Origin: Candidatus Hydrogenedentota bacterium
GTDB lineage: Bacteria > Hydrogenedentota > Hydrogenedentia > Hydrogenedentales > CAILVY01
Length of the DNA stretch: 64,000 nucleotides
NCBI GenBank assembly: GCA_029565395.1
Contig: JAKQOG010000108.1
Span: 62,001-126,000, forward strand
Direction of reading: 5' to 3'
The notes below the pieces were generated by a model. It did not search any database, was not told the origin of the DNA, and saw nothing but the letters and a program-made list of their open reading frames with translations. Made by a program: the position numbers and the translations under genes. Numbering within the stretch: the first letter of the stretch is position 1; each line of letters starts with the position of its first letter. Shown in pieces: positions 8,374 through 16,758 of the stretch.

Positions 8374-9060
8374 ATGAAGGGAAAAGTTACTGTCACCATT
8401 AATGGGCTCATTGTGGAGGTTGAAAAAGGCATGACGATCCTCGAGGCCGCCCAGTTCCTTGGATTTCCCATTCCGACGTTGTGCCACATGGAGGGCTTGT
8501 CCCCGTATGGCGCGTGCCGGCTGTGTGTTGTTGAGATTGGCGAAGGGGCGCGCGCGAAGCTGGTAACATCCTGCACCTATCCCGTGGAAGAAGGCCTAAA
8601 GGTGCGCACGGCGTCCACCCGGGTGTTGCGGGCGCGGAAGATGATCCTGGAACTGCTGCTGGCTTCCTGTCCGCAATCCAAAATCATCCAGGACCTTGCC
8701 GCGGCCCATGGGGTGCGGCAGCAGCGGTTTCGCCAGGAGCACGAAGACTGCATCCTGTGCGGATTATGCGTGCGGATGTGTGAGGAACAGATGATGGCGA
8801 AGGCGATCGGCTTCCGCAACCGCGGAGAGAAACGAAGCATCGGCACGCCGTTTGACGTTCACTCGGAAACGTGCCGGCTGTGCGGCGGGTGCATGTATGT
8901 GTGCCCGGCCTGCCAGCTCCGCTGCACCTACAACGAGCCTGAGAAAGCCATTTGCGGCGGGTGCGAAAATCTCACGCCGCCGTGTATTGAAAAAGATCCT
9001 TTTGATGACATGATGTGTTACATGACCCCGTGTGTTGCCTGTGAACAGCCCAAGAATTGA
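8374..9060 (+). CDS. [2Fe-2S]/2[4Fe-4S] electron-transfer subunit (HydA N-terminal/NuoG-like, no H-cluster domain)
   Basis: A 228-aa protein starting at the ATG four bases after the NuoF stop; upstream codons in frame lie inside the preceding gene. A plant-type [2Fe-2S] domain (CHMEGLSPYGACRLC...SC, residues about 30-70) is followed by two [4Fe-4S] motifs, CILCGLCVRMC and CRLCGGCMYVCP. An unusual Cys-rich tail (CQLRC, CGGC, CYMTPCVAC) follows. It matches the N-terminal Fe-S part of HydA/NuoG or HoxU-like subunits, but the catalytic H-cluster domain of hydrogenase is absent. It probably carries electrons from the NuoEF-like diaphorase to the glutamate-synthase-like enzyme encoded next, whose start is only 23 nt downstream. 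Confidence 0.88.
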   Translation: MKGKVTVTINGLIVEVEKGMTILEAAQFLGFPIPTLCHMEGLSPYGACRLCVVEIGEGARAKLVTSCTYPVEEGLKVRTASTRVLRARKMILELLLASCPQSKIIQDLAAAHGVRQQRFRQEHEDCILCGLCVRMCEEQMMAKAIGFRNRGEKRSIGTPFDVHSETCRLCGGCMYVCPACQLRCTYNEPEKAICGGCENLTPPCIEKDPFDDMMCYMTPCVACEQPKN

Positions 9061-9083
9061 CAGATGGAAAGGATGCGAAGACG

Positions 9084-10670
9084 ATGGAGAGTTCATTTTC
9101 AAAAGTAAACGCTTCGGCGGCCACGCTGACCAAGAACCGCACCGTGGGTTCCGTGGTGCCTGCATCAGGCCTGTGTGTGACCTGTGTGGACGGCTGCATT
9201 GGCATGTGCGAGGTCGGCAAGTCGGCCTATCGCGGCCACGAGGTCATTTATCCCCAGCCCTTTGGGGTGATTACCACGGCGGGCGAAAAGACTTATCCCG
9301 TGGACTATTCCCATTTTAATATCATGGGCACGGCCGTGGGCGCGCACGGAATCGAGGCGGACAGTGACAAGGCGATATTCCCGGCGGTGAACCTGGAGGT
9401 CCGCTTCGGGCACGACAACGGCATCAAGTATCGCTACCCGTGGCATATCCCGGGCATTGGTTCGACTAATGTCGCAAAGAATAACTGGGAAGGACTGGCC
9501 ATTGGCTCCGCCATCGCGGGAACCGGACTCACCATCGGCGAGAACGTCGTCGGGATGGACGAAGAGACCGTCATCAAGAAAGGACGCGTGGTGGACACGG
9601 TGGACCTCAAGCGCCGCGTGAAACTCTACCAGGACCACCAGCGGGACGGTTATGGCGCCATTATTGTTCAGGCAAACGTTGAAGACAGCCGGCTGGGCGC
9701 CCTCGAATACGCCATCGAGAAGCTCAATATTCAGTGCGTGGAACTCAAGTGGGGACAAGGCGCCAAAGACATCGGGGGCGAAGTCAAGATAGACAACCTC
9801 AAGAAAGCCCAACTGCTGTATGAACGCGGCTATATCGTGCTTCCCAATCCCATGGATCCCGATGTTATCAGGGCATTTGAGCACGGTGCTTTCAATGCCT
9901 TTGAACGGCACTCCCGGGTGGGCATGGTGGAGGAAGAATCGTTTGCAGAACGCGTGGAAGGCCTGCGGCGCGCCGGAGCCAAGTACATCTTCCTTAAAAC
10001 GGGCGCGTACCGCCCGGCGGATTTAGCCCGCGCGATCCGCTATGTATCAAAGTACAAATTGGACCTGTTGACGGTGGACGGAGCGGGCGGCGGCACCGGC
10101 ATGAGCCCCTGGCACATGATGAATGAATGGGGTATGCCGCCGGTGCATCTGCACTCGCTGCTCTACCAATATGCCAAGCGCCTGGCGGATCGTGGTGAAT
10201 ACCTGCCCGCGTTGGCCGTGGCCGGCGGATTCTCCTTTGAAGATCACATTTACAAGGGCCTTGCCCTGGGCGCGCCCTTCGTCAAACTCGTCGGCATGGC
10301 CCGCGCCCCCATCGCCGCAGCCATGGTCGGCAAAACCATCGGTCGCACCATTGACACCAACAACGTCCCGGTCTACATCTCGCGCTTCGGCAATTCCAAG
10401 GATGAGATTTTTGTAACGGCGGTGGAATTGCGCAGGAAACTGAACGACATTGAATTCGAGAAGGTTCCCACGGGCGCTTTGGGCCTGTATACGTACTACG
10501 AACGCCTGGCCCAGGGACTACGCCAGCTCTTGGCGGGAAACCGGAAGTTCTCCATGGAGCACGTGTCGCGCGATGATATCGCGGCTCTGACCCATGAAGC
10601 GGCTGATATCTCCGGCATACGCTATATCATGGACGTGGACCAGCAAGAGGTGGATTCCATTCTCGGATAA
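9084..10670 (+). CDS. FMN-binding glutamate-synthase-family oxidoreductase with N-terminal Cys motif
   Basis: A 528-aa protein. The ATG at 9084 has AAAGG about 14 nt upstream. It corresponds to the central FMN/TIM-barrel domain of glutamate synthase large subunit: DGAGGGTGMSPW, ALAVAGGFSFEDHIYKGLALGA and FVKLVGMARAPI are typical phosphate and FMN-binding segments. There is no amidotransferase (GATase II) domain and no beta-helix domain. The N-terminus has CVTCVDGCIGMC (about residues 28-39), a Cys cluster likely to bind an Fe-S centre. True glutamate synthase activity is uncertain, since such stand-alone proteins often have unknown substrates. The context (NADH and ferredoxin-like subunits directly upstream) suggests it is the acceptor or catalytic component of the complex. 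Confidence 0.85.
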   Translation: MESSFSKVNASAATLTKNRTVGSVVPASGLCVTCVDGCIGMCEVGKSAYRGHEVIYPQPFGVITTAGEKTYPVDYSHFNIMGTAVGAHGIEADSDKAIFPAVNLEVRFGHDNGIKYRYPWHIPGIGSTNVAKNNWEGLAIGSAIAGTGLTIGENVVGMDEETVIKKGRVVDTVDLKRRVKLYQDHQRDGYGAIIVQANVEDSRLGALEYAIEKLNIQCVELKWGQGAKDIGGEVKIDNLKKAQLLYERGYIVLPNPMDPDVIRAFEHGAFNAFERHSRVGMVEEESFAERVEGLRRAGAKYIFLKTGAYRPADLARAIRYVSKYKLDLLTVDGAGGGTGMSPWHMMNEWGMPPVHLHSLLYQYAKRLADRGEYLPALAVAGGFSFEDHIYKGLALGAPFVKLVGMARAPIAAAMVGKTIGRTIDTNNVPVYISRFGNSKDEIFVTAVELRRKLNDIEFEKVPTGALGLYTYYERLAQGLRQLLAGNRKFSMEHVSRDDIAALTHEAADISGIRYIMDVDQQEVDSILG

Positions 10671-10692
10671 ACAAGCAACGTGGTTATTCCCT

Positions 10693-10740
10693 CGGCGCCG
10701 TGTTGGGCCGCACACCACCACGGTGCCGTTGTTATTGGGG
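10693..10740 (+). terminator. Strong hairpin between the oxidoreductase and flavodiiron genes
   Basis: CGGCGCCGTG (10693-10702) pairs with CACGGTGCCG (10719-10728) with one G-U pair. The loop is 16 nt and TTGTTATT follows. It may be a leaky terminator that lowers expression of the flavodiiron gene relative to the upstream operon, or an RNA-processing or stability element. Confidence 0.45.
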
Positions 10741-10775
10741 GCATAGAAGTGCTTAATACCGAAAAAGGGGGGGAA

Positions 10776-10794
10776 TGTGCAACAATACCGCACA
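10776..10794. promoter_or_regulatory. Possible operator upstream of the flavodiiron gene
   Basis: TGTGC-N9-GCACA forms a short perfect dyad about 50 nt before the start codon at 10843. No convincing -35/-10 pair was found around it. It could be a regulator site or chance. Confidence 0.25.
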
Positions 10795-10842
10795 ATTTTC
10801 AGGCACATCGGATTTTAATGGCGGTTACGCGAGGAGACTATT

Positions 10843-12030
10843 ATGCATTGTCCGTTGCGCAATGGGATCGAATGGATAGGGTATGTGGATTGGACCATCC
10901 GTGATTTTCACAGCTACACCACCGAACAAGGGACAACATACAACGCCTATCTGGTGTTGGACCAGCAGAATGCATTGATCGATACCGTCAAAGCGCCCCA
11001 TGGGGAGGATCTGCTGCGGAATATCGCAGAGGTGGCGGATCCTGCATCGATTCGGTGGGTTGTATGCAACCATGCGGAGCCGGATCACGCCGGAGCATTG
11101 CCAAAAATTCTATCCGCGCTGCCCAACGCAACATTGGTCTGCAACGAGAAGTGCCGGCAGGCGCTTTCGCAGTATTTTGATACTGCTTCATGGAAGATTA
11201 AAGTCATTAGCCCCGGTGAAACGCTGCCCTTGGGCGAACGGACCCTCGAATTTATCAACACGCCGCTCGCACACTGGCCTGAGTCTATGTTCACGTATCT
11301 TCCGCAGGAAAAAATCCTCTTTTCGATGGACGCATTCGGACAACACTATGCATCGGCCCAGCGGTTCGATGACGATGCCTGCTTGGACGCCGCAATGATC
11401 GAAGCCAAGACCTATTTTGCAAACATTCTTATGCCCTATGGCGTTCCGACGGCGAAAGCCCTGACGGCGGCGGGGAAACTGGAAATTGAAATGATCGCGC
11501 CGTCGCACGGCATCATCTGGCGCACGCATTTGCCGAAGATTCTGGATGCCTATCGGGAGTGGACCTCCGGCGCACCCAAGCGCAAGGTGGTCGTGCTCTA
11601 TGATTCCATGTGGGAGAGCACGGCGCAGATGGCCAACGCCGTTTATGAAGGCGCGATCCACGAGGGCGTGGATGTCCGCTTGATTCATATCCGCCGGACC
11701 AATCTTACCCGCATCGCCACGGAGATCTTCGACGCGGCGGCGGTAGCCTTCGGGTCCGCTACCTTGAACATGTGGATGATGCCGATGGCCGGGGCGGTGC
11801 TGGCATATCTCCAGGGATTAAAACCGTCCAAGAAGGCGGCACTTGCATTTGGTTCGTACGGCTGGAGCAAGGGCGGCCCGGAGGTGGTGCATGAAGCTCT
11901 CGAAGCCATGAAATGGGACATGATCAGCCCGCCCATCAAAGCGCAATACCGTCCCACGCCACAAATTCTGGAGGAATGCCGTGCCGCCGGCGCGCAGCTC
12001 GCGGAAAAGGCCTTGGCGGCGGGAGGATAA
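10843..12030 (+). CDS. fprA: Flavodiiron protein (FprA-type NO/O2 reductase)
   Basis: A 395-aa A-type flavoprotein. The N-terminal metallo-beta-lactamase-like domain contains the diiron ligands in NHAEPDHAG (His77, Glu79, Asp81, plus His82). Further ligand candidates are in PLAHWPESM (His), FSMDAFGQH (Asp) and APSHGIIWR (His). The C-terminal flavodoxin domain starts at KRKVVVLYDSMWESTAQMA and binds FMN. No rubredoxin domain is fused. These enzymes reduce O2 or NO to harmless products in anaerobes, with electrons from rubredoxin, F420H2 or NADH-linked donors. A clear ribosome binding site (GAGGAG, 7 nt spacing) precedes the ATG. It lies 172 bp after the FMN oxidoreductase and shares its direction, so it may receive electrons from the NADH module and be induced by the adjacent sigma-54 regulator. 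Confidence 0.94.
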   Translation: MHCPLRNGIEWIGYVDWTIRDFHSYTTEQGTTYNAYLVLDQQNALIDTVKAPHGEDLLRNIAEVADPASIRWVVCNHAEPDHAGALPKILSALPNATLVCNEKCRQALSQYFDTASWKIKVISPGETLPLGERTLEFINTPLAHWPESMFTYLPQEKILFSMDAFGQHYASAQRFDDDACLDAAMIEAKTYFANILMPYGVPTAKALTAAGKLEIEMIAPSHGIIWRTHLPKILDAYREWTSGAPKRKVVVLYDSMWESTAQMANAVYEGAIHEGVDVRLIHIRRTNLTRIATEIFDAAAVAFGSATLNMWMMPMAGAVLAYLQGLKPSKKAALAFGSYGWSKGGPEVVHEALEAMKWDMISPPIKAQYRPTPQILEECRAAGAQLAEKALAAGG

Positions 12031-12130
12031 CGCTTCTTCGTCATGGACAGCCCATAGCACCCTTTTTTTGAGGTGGGAAACCACTCTCATTTCCGCAGAG
12101 TCTTAAATATGGAATGGTGTCGAGAGAGTA

Positions 12131-12172
12131 GAACCCGATATTGAGGGATAGGAAATGGGGGTATTCGGGTTC
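12131..12172. promoter_or_regulatory. Inverted repeat upstream of the RND efflux operon
   Basis: GAACCCGA (12131-12138) and TCGGGTTC (12165-12172) are perfect 8-bp arms separated by 26 bp, ending 12 bp before the membrane fusion protein start. The position suits an efflux-operon repressor site, but no regulator gene is adjacent. Confidence 0.35.
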
Positions 12173-12184
12173 TTGGGATGGTAA

Positions 12185-13531
12185 ATGGACATGACGGTTC
12201 CTAACAGGAAGCGTAGCGTTGCCATGCAAGCGGCCCTTGCGGTCATTGTGCTCATGGCGGGTGTGGGGTCGTACCTTGTCTTGGCGGGGATGCGGGAGCG
12301 CCCGCCGCAAACGGAGACTCCGGAAGCAAAGTTGAGCGTGGAAGTGTGGCGCATCCACCCCGAAGAGATTTCTGTTAGCATTACTGGCTATGGGACGGTG
12401 CGATCCCTAGATATGGTGGTTGTCACGCCTCAGGTGGCAGGAAAAGTGGTGGATGTGCATCCGAACCTTGACCTAGGGGGGGTAATCCAGCGGGAGGAGG
12501 TGCTTTTCCGCATTGAAGCGCGCGACTACGAAATTGCCAAGGCCCAAGCAGATGCGAAAATTGCTCAAATGAGGAGCACAATTGCCCTCCTGAAAAAGCA
12601 ATATGAAAATGACCAATCCCGGATTGACACACTCAAGCGGACGCGTGACTTGGCTGAAATTGAATTCAACCGGGACAAGGAATTATTCGATAAGCACCAA
12701 GTGGGCACGGAAGCCATGGTGCATATGTCGGAAGTGAACTTTAATCAGGCCAATGATACATTCACCATGGTAACGAATGCCATTGACCTGTACCCGCTTC
12801 GCATACAGGAAGCCGAGACAGGGCTTAGAGCGGCACAGTCCTTATTGGATCAGGCGTTAACCGCGCTGGAAAGAACCGAAGTGCGAGCCCCGTTTACCGG
12901 GCGGGTAAAAATGGCGCAAATCGAAGTGGGCCAATGCGTGGCTCCTGGGGTGCCCGCCGTTACGCTGGCCAATGACACCACGCTGGAAATCTCCGTGCCG
13001 CTGGACAGCCGTGATGTTGGGACATGGCTTGAGTATGAAGAACCGCAATCCCCTAATGGCGAAGCATGGTTTAGGAATGTGGACCCGGTGCGTTGCCAGG
13101 TAAAGTGGACCGAGGATCCGGAGAACAATCAGTGGCAGGGCACACTTGTGCGTGTTGAACGGTTTGATCCGATGACGCGCATGGTCACGGTAGCGGTTCG
13201 TGTGACGGGAGAGGATGCCTTGTCCAAGGACGGGGGAATGCCTTTGGTGGACGGCATGTTTTGCACGGTTGAGATTCCTGGCAAGACATTGCGCCAGGTA
13301 TTCCGTCTGCCGCGATGGGCGGTGACCTTCGAATCCGAGGTCTATGTGGCCAATGCGGAGTCGCGGCTGGAACGGCGCAAGGTAGGGATCATTCGTTCAG
13401 AAGAGGACGAGGTGTATATCTCTTCAGGACTGACGGAGGGAGATCTGGTTATTGTGACCCGCGTGGTCAGTCCATTGCCGAACTCCTTGCTGGAATACAC
13501 GATAACGAAGGAGGCGGCAGGCAACTCATGA
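12185..13531 (+). CDS. RND efflux periplasmic adaptor (membrane fusion protein)
   Basis: A 448-aa MFP. An N-terminal membrane anchor lies at residues about 15-35. The beta-barrel/lipoyl part begins with VVVTPQVAGKVVDVHPNLDLGG. A long alpha-helical hairpin spans about 115-215 (AKADAKIAQMRSTIALLKKQ, then RIQEAETGLRAAQSLLDQAL). The closing lipoyl half is ERTEVRAPFTGRVKMAQIEVGQ. The C-terminal region ends in a beta-rich membrane-proximal domain. It links the inner-membrane pump to the outer-membrane channel. An in-frame ATG at 12191 is an alternative start; the Shine-Dalgarno is weak for both. Its stop overlaps the pump start (ATGA), so the operon is translationally coupled. Confidence 0.92.
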   Translation: MDMTVPNRKRSVAMQAALAVIVLMAGVGSYLVLAGMRERPPQTETPEAKLSVEVWRIHPEEISVSITGYGTVRSLDMVVVTPQVAGKVVDVHPNLDLGGVIQREEVLFRIEARDYEIAKAQADAKIAQMRSTIALLKKQYENDQSRIDTLKRTRDLAEIEFNRDKELFDKHQVGTEAMVHMSEVNFNQANDTFTMVTNAIDLYPLRIQEAETGLRAAQSLLDQALTALERTEVRAPFTGRVKMAQIEVGQCVAPGVPAVTLANDTTLEISVPLDSRDVGTWLEYEEPQSPNGEAWFRNVDPVRCQVKWTEDPENNQWQGTLVRVERFDPMTRMVTVAVRVTGEDALSKDGGMPLVDGMFCTVEIPGKTLRQVFRLPRWAVTFESEVYVANAESRLERRKVGIIRSEEDEVYISSGLTEGDLVIVTRVVSPLPNSLLEYTITKEAAGNS

Positions 13532-16500
13532 GGGGTCTCCTCGCAGCATTTGCGCGCAACCGCGTCTTCGCCAACATGTTTATTGCGATTATTTACTTGG
13601 CCGGCTTTTTCGCGATGATGAAGATGGTCCGGGAGACCCTGCCCGAGATGGAGGTTGATCTTATTACAGTGGGCGTGGCATGGCCGGGAGCGGATCCGGA
13701 AGAGGTTGAGGAGGGGATTTGCCGCAAGATCGAGGAAGCAATAGAGAGCATCCAGGGGATCAAGCAATATAGCACCGTGGCCCAGGAAAACCTTGGGTAT
13801 GCGTACATTGAAGTAAACGAACGGTACGACCTCGCAACCGTAAAGGACCATGTCCGAAATGCCGTGGAAGCGATTTCAACCTTTCCCAAGGATGCTGAAC
13901 GCCCCATCACGGAGGCGCCCACATTCAAGGCGCACGTCCTCTTTGTTGCTTTGTTCGGAGAAAGCCTGCGCGAGCGGGAACTGAAAGAATGGGCGGAGCG
14001 GATGATGGAGGAGATCCGGGCGCTGCCGCCGGTGTCGCAAGTGGAAGTGCTCGGGGCGCGCGAGTACGAAATTGCCATTGAGCTTTCAGAGGAGCGGCTT
14101 CGCGAGTATGGATTGACTTTTGAACAGGTGGCGCTGGCGGTCCGCGCCAGCAACCTGAATCTTTCCGGCGGGCTGATGCGGACGGAAGGAGAGGAAATCC
14201 GCCTGCGGACGCTTGGCCGGAAGTATTCCACCGATGAATTCGCAAGGATTATTGTGTATGCGCGCCCGAACGGCGATGTCATTACGCTCGACCGCATCGC
14301 CACAATCAAAGATGATTTCACCGAAGATTATGTGATTTCCCGCTATAACGGCAAACCATGCCTTACGCTGATGGTCATGAAAACGGAAGAAGAGGATACC
14401 CTGGCGATTGATGAAGCTGTAAGCGCATATGTGGCCCAGAAAAAATTGCCGGAAGGCGTTCATGCGGAGATCTGGGGGGCAATGGCGGATGAACTGCAGG
14501 CACGGATTAACCTGCTTGTGCGGAATGGCCTTTTCGGCCTGAGCCTTGTGTTTCTCATGCTTTGGCTGTTCCTTGATATACGGCTGAGTTTCTGGGTGGC
14601 GCAGGGCATGCCGTTCTGCTTGTTTGGAGGGATGGCGCTTATCTGGTTTATGGGATCCACCTTGAACATGATCTCCTTGTTCGCAATGATCATGGCGCTC
14701 GGAATGCTCGTGGATGACGCCATCGTCGTGGGTGAGGCCATCTATCAACACAGGCGGAATGGGGAGCCTCCCTTGCAAGCGGCGATCAATGGTGTCATGG
14801 AGGTCGCGCTGCCTGTTCTAGCAGCAGTTACGACCACTATCGTGGCCTTCATCCCCTTATGTTTCGTCAGCGGGGTCATGGGCCGGTTGATCGTGATACT
14901 TCCAATAGTGGTTATTTCAGCGTTGTCCATTTCCCTGATCGAGTGCCTTCTGTGCATTCCCGCCCATTTGAACCACCTTCCTGATTTGAACCGGCCGGAT
15001 TTGGGCCGCAATGTAATGGCCCGGTTTGGCCGCCGGTTTCACAAGGCCGTGGATGATGGGGTGTACTGGTTCATCTATCATGCCTACGCGCCCTTTGCGC
15101 GCTTGGCCATACGGTGGCGCTATGTCAGCCTGGCCGTGGGGATTGCGGTCCTTTTGAGCGCGGGGGGGATCCTGGCGAGCGGAGTACTAAAATTTCAGTT
15201 TTTCCCGAAGATTGACGGCAATGAAATGGTTGCCCGCATCGAGTTTCCCACAGGCACCCCCCTGCCCGTAACGAAAGAAGCGGTGGCCAAGGTTGAAGAA
15301 GCCATTCGGCGCGTTGAGGAAAAAACAACTACCGTGTCAGGAAAGCCGCTCATCGTGAACACCTTCTCTCTGGCGGGGAGCACCATGAGTGTGGAAGGGT
15401 CCGCTCGCGGAAGCCATCGCGGCGCGGTTCGCGTGGAAATGCTCCCCTCATTGGAACGGGGAATTCATACAGAGGATTTAAAGGCGGCGTGGGAGAAAGA
15501 GGTGGGTCTCATTCCCGGCATTAAGTCGCTGGTATTTCGCGGGGGCATAGAGGGGCCGCCCGGCGCCCCCATCGAGATTTGGCTGCATGGACCAGATCTC
15601 GATGCCATCCAGAAAGCCGCTCATGAAACCATTGACAAGTTGAGAACGTATGCGGGGGTCTATCAAATCGAGGATGATTTTTCCCCGAGCAAGAACGAGA
15701 TTAAGCTTCGGCTGCGCCCCGACGCCCGGGCCCTGGGGCTGACGGAGGCCGATCTTGCCCGCCAGATTTATGGGGGCTACTTCGGCGAGGAAGCAGTGCG
15801 CCTTCAACGCGGCCGGGACGACATCCGTGTCCGCGTCCGGTATCCCGCCGAAGATCGGACGCGGGTAAGCGAACTTGAACGCATCCGCATCCGAACGCCA
15901 TTAGGGTTCGAGGCCCCTCTGCTATCTGTTGCCGACATAAGCTACGGCCCTGGCCCGACTTTTATCAAGCGGACCGACGGGGAACGGCGGGTCAAGGTGA
16001 CGGCGGATGTCAATGTGACGGTTGCCAACAGTAGCGAGGTCATCGCTGATCTGGGAGAGGCGTTCATACCCGCGCTTCAGAAAAAATATCCGGGGACTTC
16101 GGTTTCCTTTGAAGGAGAGCAACGCAACATGCGGGAATCGTTCGACAGCCTGTATGTAAGCTATCCCTTGGCCCTTCTGGGCATATTCATCCTTATCGCG
16201 TCCACCTTCCGATCCTACCTCCAACCGCTCGTTATTATGGTAATCATTCCGTTCGGAACCATTGGGGCGCTTTTGGGTCATCTTGCCATGGGTTACGATC
16301 TCTCCATTATGAGTTACTTTGGCATGGTGGCGCTGGCGGGAATCGTTGTAAATGATGCCATAGTGCTCATTAATCATCTCAATTCCCTCATAGGCGGCGG
16401 GGAACCATTTTTTGATGCGCTCTGGAAAGCGGGTGCGCGCCGTTTCATGGCGGTCTTCCTGACCACCATCACGACCGTGGGAGGCATGTCAACGCTGATA

Positions 16501-16758
16501 TTCGGACGAGATATTCAGGCGCAATTCCTCATCCCCATGGCCATAACGGTCTCGGCAGGACTCATATTCGCCACCCTGCTCACTTTGCTCTTCATCCCTT
16601 GCCTGTTGGGCATTCTTAATGACATGCGCCGTGCGGCGCACTATCTGGCCACGGGACGCTGGCCAACGCCGGAAGAGGTTGAGCCCGCCTGGATAGAGAG
16701 CAAGGAAGTGGATGAGGAGTCTTCGCCCCAGTTCGTTGAACCTGTGGGGGTTACATGA
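13528..16758 (+). CDS. RND efflux pump inner-membrane transporter (AcrB/MdtB/CusA-like superfamily)
   Basis: A 1076-aa protein, typical RND length. The start is the ATG of the ATGA overlap at 13528 with GGAGG 13-17 nt upstream; codons upstream in this frame lie within the adaptor gene. The first membrane helix (about 8-27) is followed by a periplasmic porter domain (GVAWPGADPEEVEEGICRKI). The TM4 proton-relay segment is GMLVDDAIVVGE and the TM10 segment is GIVVNDAIVLINH. Twelve membrane helices can be placed in two repeated halves. The substrate is unknown; absence of the CusA Met cluster and the aspartate relay favour organic compounds or lipids over Cu/Ag. Its stop overlaps the TolC-type gene start. 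Confidence 0.94.
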   Translation: MRGLLAAFARNRVFANMFIAIIYLAGFFAMMKMVRETLPEMEVDLITVGVAWPGADPEEVEEGICRKIEEAIESIQGIKQYSTVAQENLGYAYIEVNERYDLATVKDHVRNAVEAISTFPKDAERPITEAPTFKAHVLFVALFGESLRERELKEWAERMMEEIRALPPVSQVEVLGAREYEIAIELSEERLREYGLTFEQVALAVRASNLNLSGGLMRTEGEEIRLRTLGRKYSTDEFARIIVYARPNGDVITLDRIATIKDDFTEDYVISRYNGKPCLTLMVMKTEEEDTLAIDEAVSAYVAQKKLPEGVHAEIWGAMADELQARINLLVRNGLFGLSLVFLMLWLFLDIRLSFWVAQGMPFCLFGGMALIWFMGSTLNMISLFAMIMALGMLVDDAIVVGEAIYQHRRNGEPPLQAAINGVMEVALPVLAAVTTTIVAFIPLCFVSGVMGRLIVILPIVVISALSISLIECLLCIPAHLNHLPDLNRPDLGRNVMARFGRRFHKAVDDGVYWFIYHAYAPFARLAIRWRYVSLAVGIAVLLSAGGILASGVLKFQFFPKIDGNEMVARIEFPTGTPLPVTKEAVAKVEEAIRRVEEKTTTVSGKPLIVNTFSLAGSTMSVEGSARGSHRGAVRVEMLPSLERGIHTEDLKAAWEKEVGLIPGIKSLVFRGGIEGPPGAPIEIWLHGPDLDAIQKAAHETIDKLRTYAGVYQIEDDFSPSKNEIKLRLRPDARALGLTEADLARQIYGGYFGEEAVRLQRGRDDIRVRVRYPAEDRTRVSELERIRIRTPLGFEAPLLSVADISYGPGPTFIKRTDGERRVKVTADVNVTVANSSEVIADLGEAFIPALQKKYPGTSVSFEGEQRNMRESFDSLYVSYPLALLGIFILIASTFRSYLQPLVIMVIIPFGTIGALLGHLAMGYDLSIMSYFGMVALAGIVVNDAIVLINHLNSLIGGGEPFFDALWKAGARRFMAVFLTTITTVGGMSTLIFGRDIQAQFLIPMAITVSAGLIFATLLTLLFIPCLLGILNDMRRAAHYLATGRWPTPEEVEPAWIESKEVDEESSPQFVEPVGVT

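Noticed and set aside
8374-9060. Possible [FeFe] hydrogenase large subunit
   Set aside because: The protein contains only the N-terminal Fe-S domains; the H-cluster motifs are absent and the next gene is a glutamate-synthase-type enzyme.
14086-14778. Minus-strand ORFs of 90-240 aa opposite the RND pump
   Set aside because: Antisense to conserved transmembrane repeats; no recognisable motifs and no ribosome binding sites.
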